DNA of 64,000 bases from Streptomyces fumigatiscleroticus (GTDB taxonomy: Bacteria > Actinomycetota > Actinomycetes > Streptomycetales > Streptomycetaceae), in the NCBI RefSeq assembly GCF_014647975.1, contig NZ_BMQF01000021.1:62001-126000 (forward strand), written 5' to 3'. A model generated the notes under the pieces. It made no database searches. It was not told the DNA's origin and was given only the letters and a program-made list of their open reading frames with translations. Shown in pieces: positions 30,557 to 39,300 of this stretch. Position 1 is the first letter of the stretch. Every line of letters begins with the position of its first letter. The translations under genes and the position numbers were made by a program.

Positions 30557-31008
30557 GGCTCTCGGCGGACGCGCTGTACGGCAGCCGCAGCGGACCACGG
30601 CCTCGCGAGCCCGGTGAGCACGACGACCGGTGCCGCCGGAGCGGTCCGTCGAGACGGTCGCCCGAGCGGAACGCACCGCGGTCGGCCAACCGGCCGAGCG
30701 GAACGACATCCACATGCCCGCGCCGCACGCCGGCCGGACGCCCTGCGCGAGAACCGGCCCGGCTCAGCAGGCTGGACGTACGAGCCCCGGTAGAAGCGAC
30801 GGTTCGCCGACGGCTGCACGAGCGTCGCCCGCCTGCACCGCGAGCTGCTCGACATGATCGCCCACGTCACCTGCCAGACAGTGGCCGGCTGACTCACCCG
30901 GCACCTCGCGGCCCGTCCGGGGAGCACGCATGGGTACGGTCCGGGACGCGCACGACCGCAGCGAATCCCGTGTCCGGGGCGGCGGCGGGGCCGAGAGCCC
31001 GGAAGGCA
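30557..31008. other. Intergenic region with transposase remnant
   Basis: Convergent spacer between the P-type ATPase and spo0M. The only coding-like content is the transposase fragment at 30737-30892; the palindrome next to it is listed separately. Confidence 0.5.
30737..30892 (+). mobile_element. ISL3-like transposase C-terminal remnant
   Basis: Reads DALRENRPGSAGWTYEPR, a stop, then RFADGCTSVARLHRELLDM and IAHVTCQTVAG to a stop at 30892. The RFADGC-x-SVARLHREL pattern resembles the C-terminal part of ISL3-family transposases. No terminal inverted repeats were found. Assignment from memory only. Confidence 0.4.
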
Positions 31009-31052
31009 CCCAGCGCCTGCGCTGTCCGGGCCCGGACAGCGCAGGCGCTGGG
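31009..31052. terminator. 44-bp perfect palindrome, likely terminator of spo0M
   Basis: CCCAGCGCCTGCGCTGTCC-GGG is followed immediately by its exact reverse complement, 22 bases per arm with no spacer. It lies 11 bp past the spo0M stop and in the convergent spacer, so it can stop transcription from both sides. It is unusual in having no loop and no T-run. Confidence 0.75.
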
Positions 31053-31063
31053 ACATCAACGCG

Positions 31064-31804
31064 TCACCGCATGAACGTCTTGCGCATGTGCTCGTCGATC
31101 CGCTTGGTCCAGGCGTCCTGGTCCTGCTCCGCGTAGGTGAACAGGTGGGGACCGGACTGTCCGGTGACCAGGTCCAGCGAGTCGGCGCGGGCCACGAACA
31201 CCGACTCCAGCTGGTCGCCCCTGCCGTACTCGGGCGGGAACCAGGTCTCGATCTCCTGCCAGTAGCCGACCTTGGAGTTGTGCGCGCCCGTGGGCGTGCC
31301 CAGTTTCACCTCGGCCTCGTCGAAGCGGAAGCCGAGGTCGGCGTAGGCCTTCAGGATCGCGTCCTGGGCGGGCAGCGCGTGCACCTCGAACTCGTCGAAG
31401 TCACCCCTGTCGACCGAGTTGTCGATGGCCAGCTCGGTGCGCACCGCCACCCGCGCACCACGCAGTCGTCGGCCGCCCAGTACATGGGTGAGCGGCATCT
31501 CCCACGGCAGTTGCAGGGCTATGCGTTCCGTGCGGTTCTCGCCCGCGTGCAGGGTCAGCGGGCCGTCGACCACCGCCGAGACGATCGTCATCGGATTCGC
31601 CCAGCCGGTCTCGGTCTCCTCGCGGTCCTCCGCGCGCGTCACCACGTCCAGCCGCAGCCGCTCCACCTCGACGTCCGCACCGCCGCCCCGCAACTGCACG
31701 GTGGCCTCCAGCACATCACCCGGCCGTACGGCGGAACTGCCGAGCACCGTCTCGACCTCGGGCGCGTTGATACCGAGCGAACTCAAGAACTTCCGGAATG
31801 CCAT
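31064..31804 (-). CDS. Spo0M-like sporulation control protein
   Basis: A 246-residue soluble arrestin-fold protein of the Spo0M family. The N-terminus MAFRKFLSSLGINAPEVETV is typical, followed by two beta-sandwich halves; conserved stretches include IALQLPWEMPLTHV, VRTELAIDNSVDRGDFDEFE and SVFVARADSL. The family affects sporulation control in Bacillus and is common in Streptomyces, where the function is less clear. GGGAGGGGAAG precedes the ATG. It is transcribed singly and ends at a strong palindrome. Confidence 0.9.
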   Translation of the reverse strand: MAFRKFLSSLGINAPEVETVLGSSAVRPGDVLEATVQLRGGGADVEVERLRLDVVTRAEDREETETGWANPMTIVSAVVDGPLTLHAGENRTERIALQLPWEMPLTHVLGGRRLRGARVAVRTELAIDNSVDRGDFDEFEVHALPAQDAILKAYADLGFRFDEAEVKLGTPTGAHNSKVGYWQEIETWFPPEYGRGDQLESVFVARADSLDLVTGQSGPHLFTYAEQDQDAWTKRIDEHMRKTFMR

Positions 31805-32417
31805 GCGGGCTTCCCCTCCCCGGGACGGCCAGAACGATCTGTTCCCGGAACCCTACGCCCCGAGAGCGCACGGCAGTACATGGGCGACGCCCTGGCCGCC
31901 CGCTGAACCCGTCGTGCGCCTTGCCGTTGCCTCGCAGTGCGGGGGGGGCGACCGGACCCGCGATCCCGGCCTGCCCGAGCGTGAGGTCGCCGGGCTCGCC
32001 GAGGCCGGGCACTCGTCGGTGCACGCGTCGGTGCACGCGTCGGTGCCGCAGAGTCACTGCCGGCCGGCCGACGGGATGGAGGGGCGGCCCCCGGCGCCGC
32101 CGGTCACGGTCTCGTAAAGGATCAACGCGGGATCCGTGTGGTCCCGTGGACGGTCGGCGAGGAATCACGTCCGATCGGCGACCTGTTGTCCGGTTCTCTT
32201 TGGTGATCGCGTGGCGGCCGCATGGGGGAATCAAGGATTCCGCGACCATGAACGAGTCAAGAAGCACCTGAGGCAAGAGACGCGAGCGACATCTGAGGGC
32301 GCATTCTTCCTGGTCAGGCGCGGTCTCGTTCACCCGGAAGACACCTGGTTCCCTTTCTCTCACTCCCCACTCGGGGGATGCATCCGCACCCCTCACCGGT
32401 TTGGTGGAGGCATGGTG
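31805..32417. other. Gene-free interval with 12-bp repeat
   Basis: No gene could be supported in about 610 bases. At 32016-32051 there are two perfect copies and one imperfect copy of TCGGTGCACGCG. The end is the promoter/leader of the truncated DNRLRE gene. Confidence 0.5.
32016..32051. repeat. 12-bp tandem repeat, 3 copies
   Basis: Two perfect and one imperfect copies of TCGGTGCACGCG, in DNA without a gene upstream of the DNRLRE protein. Confidence 0.7.
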
Positions 32418-33500
32418 ATGAGACACAACCCATGGCGGCGGGAGTCGCCACGCGGAGTGGTCCGGCTGAGACGGACCGCCCTCGCGGTGGCCGCGGCGCC
32501 GACGGCGGAGACGGCGCTGGTGTCGTTGGGCACGGGGGCCGCCTTCGCGGCCGGTTCCGGTACGACCGAGAGCGCGACCACGGTGTCCGACGCCAAGTCG
32601 GCCGCCTCGTCGGCACAATCGGTGGCGGATTCGGTGGCGTCGGCCATGCTGACGGCACGGATGCGGCACCGGAAGATCGAGGTGCTGTCGGAGCGGACGG
32701 CGGATTCCTGCTCGGCGACCTGCTCCACCTCCGGGCCGGCCACGGTGGCGAAGCGCATCACCTCCTCGTGGTCCTCGTCATCGATCACCTGGGGCGCACA
32801 GCCGTCCACCACCACCACGGGCATGGCCTCCAACACCGGCCACTGGGGCTACGACTCCGGCTGCCCGGCCAACTGGTCGAACCGGAACCCGCGGTCGATC
32901 GTGCAGTCGTGGGCCGACGGTGCCACGAACTACGGTCTCCAGATCCGCGGCGACGACGAGAAGGACTCCACCACCTGGCGGCGCTTCCGCTCGGCCAACT
33001 GCACCACCTCCGGCTACGCGCCGAAACTGACGGTGACGTACAACTCGTACCCGTCGGTGCCGAGTTCGCCGGCGATCTCGCCCTCCCAGGTCAACGCCTA
33101 CAACGGGACCCGGTACGTCACCTCGCTCAGGCCGGCCCTGTCGGCGAAGGTGACCGACCCGGACGGGTCCACCACCAAGGTCCAGTTCGAGGTGACCGCG
33201 GACCCGGCGTACGCGGACGCCACCTACTCCTACACCGGCACCACCGCCTCGGTGGCCTCCGGCTGGACGGCCCAGCTGACGGTCCCGTCCGCCTCCGCCC
33301 TTCCGGCGGGCAAGCACCTGCGCTACCGGGTGAGGGCCAACGACGGCACCGACTACGGGTCCTGGTCCGGCTACACCACCTTCACGCTGAACACGGACGC
33401 GCCGGCCGCGCCGACCGTCACCTGTGACACGTACGACGAGAACGGCTGGACCGCGAAGGCCTCCGGCGCAAGGGCTGCAAGTAAGCCGGACCAACACTGA
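32418..33500 (+). pseudogene. DNRLRE-domain wall protein, truncated and internally deleted
   Basis: A 360-residue frame with a secretion signal (RRTALAVAAAPTAETALVSL, ending AFA) and a DAKSAASSAQSVADSVASAM segment typical of large secreted RHS/DNRLRE proteins of Streptomyces. It then jumps from EVLSERTADS to the C-terminal half of a DNRLRE domain (IVQSWADGATNYGLQIRGDD). One Fn3/Ig-like domain follows (FEVTADPAYADATYSYTG), and it stops soon after TVTCDTYDENGWTAKASG. Intact relatives run more than a thousand residues further. The ATG at 32418 is preferred over 32412 because GGTGGAGG ends 8 bases before it. A short secreted protein could still be made. Confidence 0.65.
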
Positions 33501-33541
33501 GCCGGTGGCGGCCGGAACATCCACCCGGCCGCCACCGGCCT

Positions 33542-33709
33542 CTCATCACCGCGCTGGGCGGGGAACTGGCCGACAGTTTCTTCCGGATCTTCGTCGCCGT
33601 GTTCGCCACGATCGTGATCGACAAGTGGAGAGCGGAGCGCGGAGTCACCGTGTGGATGGCGGGTCCCGCCGCTCTGCTGTCAGGGCTGCTGATCGGCTGG
33701 GCCGCCTGA
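33542..33709 (+). pseudogene. Membrane protein C-terminal fragment
   Basis: Reads LITALGGELADSFFRIFVAV, then FATIVIDKWRAERGVTVWMA and GPAALLSGLLIGWAA to a stop. Two hydrophobic helices are evident and codon use is normal, but no start codon or ribosome site fits. I do not recognise the family; it is probably the tail of a lost gene. Confidence 0.3.
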
Positions 33710-33903
33710 GAGGACGTCCGGGTGGGGTCGTCCCGTGGCCGGAGACGCCCTCCCGGCCTGGGCGTGGAAGGCGTCGAAGTGGATCGCCGGGTCGTGGACC
33801 GGTGCACCGCCCAGCGGCCGGCCGCTCGAAGCCGTCCCAGGCGTGCGGCGTGCCCGGCGCGAGTAGTGATCGGCGTCATCGGATGCGGCACGACCGGTGT
33901 GTC

Positions 33904-35184
33904 CTACGAGGCCGGAAGCGCCCGTCCCAGGCGGGCGAGCGGGGACGAAGCCATCACCACCGGGGACACCATCATGCCCGCGGCCGTCACCAGGAGGCTG
34001 GTACGCAGTCCCCATTCCATCGCGAGGAACCCGCCGAGCAGGGAACCGAGCGGGGCCGTCCCCATGCCGACAAACGTGATCGTCGCGGCCGCGCGGCCCT
34101 GCATGCCGTCCGGAGTGACGGCCTGCCGCACCGCCATGACCGTGACATTCACCAACTGGCCGGCGGTCCCGAACACGAAGTTGACCGCCAGGAGCGCGGA
34201 GACCGTCACCGCGGAGGAGCCGTGCAGCGCGGGCACACACAGGAACACGCCGTCGCCGAGTGCCGCCGCGGACACGAGCACCGGGCCGTGACCGAACCGG
34301 CTCGGCATGCGAGCGGCCAGCACCGCGCCCAGCAGCGCGCCCGGCCCCGTCGCCGCGAGCGCCAGCCCGACGGTGGCTCCGGACACGTGCAGTTCCCGCG
34401 GCAGGAAGAGCAGATAGACGGTCATCATGGCCGCCAAGGAGAACTGGAAGGCGGCGGAGGCCAGGCACACAGACCGCAGCAAGGCATCGCCCACGACAGA
34501 ACGGACGCCCTCGTGGATACGCCGCCACACCCGCTGGGGACGTTCCGCGCGCTCCGGGATCGACTCGGTCCGGCGGATCCGCCGGACCGACAGGAACGAC
34601 AGCGCGAAGAACAACGCACTGGACGCAGCAGCGATGGGCGCCGACAGCAGTGACACCAACGCACCGCCGAGGGCGGGCCCGCCGATCTGCGCCGCGGACC
34701 GGCTTCCCTCGAGGGCGCTGTTGCCCCGCAGCAACTGCTCGCTCTCCACCAGCCGTACGAGAGACGCCTGATAGGCCACGTCGAAGAAGACGGACAGCGC
34801 CCCGGCGGCGAAGGCGACGACGAGCAGTGCGGGCAGACCGAGCCAGCCGAGGAGACCGGCCGCGGCGGCGGCCCCCAGTAACAGGGTCCGGCCGGCGTCC
34901 GTCACCACCATCACCGTGCGGGTCCGCCACCGGTCCACCCACGCGCCCGCGAAGAGCGAGAGCAACAGCAGCGGCGCCTGCCCCACCGCGCGGAGGACGC
35001 CCAGCTGTCCGGCGTCGGCGTCGAGCGTCAGGACGGCGAAGAGCGGGAGAACGATCAGAGTGGTGTGTTCACCGAGCTGGGAGACCGTCTGGCCCACCCA
35101 GAGTCGGCGGAAGTCGCGGTCCCGCCACAGACTTGACGGGACAGCTCGACGGGAATCGGATACAGCGGAGGAAGTGGACGGCAC
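33904..35184 (-). CDS. MFS transporter
   Basis: A 426-residue major facilitator with about twelve helices. It begins with the typical LWRDRDFRRLWVGQTVSQLG of drug-efflux-like MFS proteins. GAWVDRWRTRTVMVV is the loop 2-3 signature and GPALGGALVSL lies in the second quarter. No substrate can be given. It stands alone on the minus strand; the ATG at 35184 gives a normal N-terminus. The region in front is non-coding with a regulator/ABC remnant beyond. Confidence 0.88.
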   Translation of the reverse strand: MPSTSSAVSDSRRAVPSSLWRDRDFRRLWVGQTVSQLGEHTTLIVLPLFAVLTLDADAGQLGVLRAVGQAPLLLLSLFAGAWVDRWRTRTVMVVTDAGRTLLLGAAAAAGLLGWLGLPALLVVAFAAGALSVFFDVAYQASLVRLVESEQLLRGNSALEGSRSAAQIGGPALGGALVSLLSAPIAAASSALFFALSFLSVRRIRRTESIPERAERPQRVWRRIHEGVRSVVGDALLRSVCLASAAFQFSLAAMMTVYLLFLPRELHVSGATVGLALAATGPGALLGAVLAARMPSRFGHGPVLVSAAALGDGVFLCVPALHGSSAVTVSALLAVNFVFGTAGQLVNVTVMAVRQAVTPDGMQGRAAATITFVGMGTAPLGSLLGGFLAMEWGLRTSLLVTAAGMMVSPVVMASSPLARLGRALPAS

Positions 35185-35514
35185 GGAGATCCCTTGAATG
35201 GCCGACGACGAGGCCCGTCACCCGGCGCACACCAGGTGCGCCTGCGATTTCAGGCAGGGAAAGGCTCGCTGTGCCGCGGCATCAAGGGCAGCACGCGATG
35301 ACAGGCCGATCACGGCCTACGACGTCAACGCGTGCTCGGAAGACCGACCATCTCTCAGCTCCTCGCGGGTCACTCACTGCACTCGAACACTAGCCCTTGA
35401 CCGCCCGGCGCGAAAGGCGATCGACGCGGCCGGCAGCCACTGCGCGAACTCGGAACGTGGCGATGGGCACCGAGCGTTCCGGACGCCCGGACCGTGCTGC
35501 CGCGGCATCGGGGC
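35185..35514. other. Gene-free interval
   Basis: Upstream region of the MFS gene. No repeat, RNA or gene was supported. Confidence 0.45.
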
Positions 35515-35799
35515 CGGCGAAGCGAAGGAGGCGGCCCGGCAGATGGCGGTCCACCCGAACACCGTGCGGAAGGCCTTGAGCGCATTCCGCACCGCCGCCG
35601 GGGTGCGTGACGACTACGTCATCGTGCTCGTCGACTCCCGGGTACGAATCGCCGGCGACTTCGAGGACCTGCGCGCCACCCACCACCGGCGGACCGGCAC
35701 GTCGTCTCCGCCAGTCACACCGACCGGCAGACCACCCTGCTGGTGCGCGCCGACGGCCCCGTCCACGATCGATCCGTCCTGGAGCGTCAGCCCGGCTAG
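35515..35799 (+). pseudogene. GntR-like HTH fused to ABC ATPase tail (deletion remnant)
   Basis: The frame reads EAARQMAVHPNTVRKALSAF, matching the recognition helix of YtrA-type GntR regulators. Within a few residues it changes to DDYVIVLVDSRVRIAGDFED and LRATHH, which matches the C-terminal part of an ABC transporter ATP-binding protein. After a frameshift it continues RHVVSASHTDRQTTLLVRAD and GPVHDRSVLERQPG, then stops. The regulator and ATPase genes are normally adjacent, so one deletion removed the regulator tail and the ATPase core. No start or Walker motif remains. Confidence 0.6.
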
Positions 35800-35923
35800 C
35801 CCAGTGATCCGGCCGACCCGGCGTCAGTTCCGTGCGCGGGCCGCCGTGATGCTGGTCTCCGGTGGGCCGGGAAGGGGAGCCGGATCGGCTTCCGGCTCCC
35901 CCACTCGCCGTCTCGATGGACGC

Positions 35924-36358
35924 TCAGTCGAGACAGAACTCGTTGCCCTCGATGTCCTGCATGGTGATGCACGACTCGTTGTCGTCATCGGCAGGCAGCA
36001 GTCGCACGCGTACCGCGCCGAGCGCGACCAGCCGTGCGCATTCGGCCTCGAGCGTGGCCAGCCGCTCTTCACCCACGAGTCCCGTGCCGGCCCGCACGTC
36101 GAGATGGACCCGGTTCTTGACGACCTTCCCTTCGGGAACACGCTGGAAGAACAGTCGCGGGCCCACACCCGAGGGATCCACGCAGGCGAACCACGAACCT
36201 CGTTTCTCGGGCGGCAGCGAGCGATCGTACTCGCCCCAAGTGGCGAAACCCTCCGGCGGCGGCGGTACGACGTACCCCAGCACCTCGCACCAGAAACGCG
36301 CGACGCGCTCGGGTTCCGCGCAGTCGAAGGTGACTTGGAACTGCTTGATCGATGTCAT
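35924..36358 (-). CDS. VOC family protein
   Basis: A 144-residue glyoxalase-fold protein of the type with two half-domains (FQVTFDCAEPERVARFW; NRVHLDVRAGTG). It contains the PEGFATWGEYDRSLPPE insertion and DIEGNEFCLD end common in actinobacterial VOC proteins. The last region supplies the usual metal-ligand Glu. Reaction unknown. It starts at the ATG at 36358, with AAGGTG-like bases before it; it is transcribed with the large mannosidase gene on one strand, but the mannosidase stop is only 30 bp upstream, so read-through is possible. Confidence 0.85.
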   Translation of the reverse strand: MTSIKQFQVTFDCAEPERVARFWCEVLGYVVPPPPEGFATWGEYDRSLPPEKRGSWFACVDPSGVGPRLFFQRVPEGKVVKNRVHLDVRAGTGLVGEERLATLEAECARLVALGAVRVRLLPADDDNESCITMQDIEGNEFCLD

Positions 36359-36388
36359 CGGCGCACCTTAACAAGGGGAGGCTGTCGC

Positions 36389-39300
36389 TCACTTACCGGT
36401 GTGGGCCAGGAGTTCTCCGGGGCTCGCCCACTCCGTCGCCGGCGACCAGAGGTGTGCTCCGCCGTCGGCCGTGCCCGGCCGGTGATCGTGGTCCGTCCGC
36501 TGGAATCCGACCGTGTAGGTGCGGGTGACCGAACCGTTGGCCGAGGTCACCGTGATGGTACGGGTGGTGAACCGGGGGTCGGTCGACGAGACGGTGGAAC
36601 TGCCGTTGGTGACCTTCACCCGCGCGCCGGAGGCGGCCGCCACGGCGGAGACGGCCGGGACCTTCGCGTTCTTCGGCAGGTCGACGACATAGGTGGTCAC
36701 GTCCGGATCGAACCCGTCGATCGCGGCACCCCCGACGGTGATCGTGCCGGCGTCGGCGACACTGGCCTCGGTGGCGTCCGAGAAGTTCGTCACCGTGACC
36801 GAGCCGTCGGCGTCGACGACCACGTCCGCCGCCATCGCCGCCGCCAGGTTGATCCGCTGCCAGCTCGCCTTGCCGTCCGCGGTGAGGTCGAGCGGGTATC
36901 CGGAGTCCGTCGCGGTCTGCTCGAGGATCTCCGTGCGCTGCTCGGCGGTGAGGTCCGGGAAGGCCGTGGTCAGCAGCGCCGCCGCGTCGGACGGCGTCGT
37001 GAGCGTCTGCCCGGCCTGCCCGACCTGGGAGAACCCGTAGGTCAGGCGCTGCGTGTACAGGTCGATGTGCTGTGCCGTGCTCAGGCCGCCGTAGGAGTCG
37101 CCCTCGCAGGCCGCGAGCGTGTCGCCGTATCCCTCCTTCTCGCACTGCGCGAGCAGCACGTTCTCGATCTCGGTGTGGGCCTGCATCAGCAGCTTCGCGA
37201 AGTCGGGGTCCGCCCACCGGTGCGCCACGGTGGCCTGAGCGGTGATGCGGCCGCCCATGACGTCGAGCGGGTAGTGGAACCCGAGGACGATGCGGTTGTT
37301 CCCGTACTCCGAGGTGCGGGCGAGGATCGACGGCGCCAGCTCCGGCAGCAGTGTGGCGAGGATCGTCCCCGCCTCGTAGCCGTCGTAGGTGTGGCCGCTC
37401 GGGTACGAGCCCTGGCCGGCGAGGCCGCTGTACGAGCCGTCCTGCGACTCGTAGATGTCGCCGCCGTCGCCGGCGAACCCGAGCCGCACGTACGGGCGCG
37501 GGTAGTCGTAGTGGTTCTTCGCCGCGTCGTGGGTGTCCAGGCTCTGCGCCACGCGGGAGAACAGGGCGCTGGTCTTGGGCAGCCGGCCGCCGTTCAGGGC
37601 GTCGAGGTAGATCCGGCCGAGCCGGGACCCGAGGCCGTCGGCCATGGTGACGGTGGCGCTGCTGGTGGCGTCCGTCTCGGCCCGGTCGACCTCCTTCTGC
37701 GTCGCCGCGTTGTTGATGCTGACGGCGATCTTGTCGTTCTCCGCGGTGGGCCAAGTGCCCGCGGGCACCTCGGTGTCGGCGCCGAGGATGTCGGTGCCGA
37801 GGTCGTCGATGCCGCTGAGCAGGTCGTTGAAGTAGTCGGTTCCGTCGTCGGTCGCCGGCCACGCATCCGACGCGTAGGTCGCCTTCAGCGTGTCGTCCGG
37901 GAAGGGGGACGGCACGTACGACGCCGGGTCGGAGGCGGAGGCGGAGGCGGAGACGGCGGTCGTGTCGGGGGCGGCCGAGTCGTCCGAGTCGGCCGAGGTT
38001 CCCGCCAGGGTGGTGGCGGTCACGGTGGCCGTGTGGGTCTTCGCCCCGCTCTTGGTGGTGAGCAGCGCCGTGGCGGTCGTGGCGGGGAGGTGCGCGGTGG
38101 TTCCGTCGTCGAGGGTCACGGTGTAGCCGATGACCGGGAATCCGCCGTCGCCGGCGGCCCGCCAGGTCACCCGGACCTGCTTGCCGTGGGTGACCACACC
38201 CGTCACGGTCGGCGTCCGCGGCTTGCCGGCGCCGGTGACCGCGGGCTGCGTGGCGGCGCTCGGGGCCGAGGCGCCGACGGCGTTCACCGCCCGGACACGC
38301 GCCGTGTACGACGTGCCGGCCTTCAGCCGGGTGAACGTCGTGCTCCGGCTGTCCGGGTCGTCGATCTCGATCCGGTGGCCGCCGCTGAGGGTGACCTGGT
38401 AGCCGGTGACCGGGGAGCCGCCGTCGTCCTTCGGCGCGGACCAGGCGACCGTCACGCTGCTGCCGGACGGGGTCGCCGACACGGCGTCAGGTGCCACCGG
38501 CACCGTCTTGGGCTTCGTGGTGAGCGCGGACAGGGCGTGGTCGAGGGCGTCGTACCGCGCGGTGAGGGTCTGGTCCGTCGCGGTGTCGTCCGCGAGCGCG
38601 GTCCTCGCCCCGGCGAGCGCGTGGGTGAACGCCGACCACGAGGAGTCGGTGTAGCGCGCGTCCGCGAGGGACGACGCGGTCGCGACCAGGTCCTCCAGTT
38701 CCAGCCTCGGGAGAGGGATCAGCTGGTTGGCGGCGAGGGTGAGGCTGCGGGTCCGTGTGTCGACTTCGAGCTGGGTCGCGCCGTCGGCGCCGACGAGGTC
38801 GCGTGCGGCGGCGAGTTCACGCTGGAACACGCCGAAGTCGATCGTGTCGTACCGGTCCGGGTCGCCGGAGAGCCCCTCGTACTGGTCGATCGCCTTGCGC
38901 AGGGCGGAGGTGTCCGTGGCGGCGGGTGCCCGGACATGGCTGAAGGTGATGCGGCCCAGATTGGCGACGTAGGGGTGGGAGGAGTCCGCGTTGGTCGTCA
39001 GCCGCAGGTGGACGCCGTGCGTGCCGGTGATCGTCTTCGGCAGCGTCAGGCTGGTCGTCCCTCCGGACGACCACGAGGCTCCCGTGACCGGCAGCGGGAC
39101 GGTCGCGTACGGCGTGCCGGGGTCGTCCGCGTCGAAGGAGTCCAGGTAGAGCTGGACGGCGGAGCCGGTGCCGCAGCGGGCGGAGTTGTTGGCGTAGGTG
39201 ATCGTGACGGTGTTCTTCGGGGAGTCGCCGAAGTCGATGTCCCCGTAGTCGAGCCAGGCTCCGTCGTAGGTGCCGCCGAGGTCGGTGGCGGAACCCGCCT

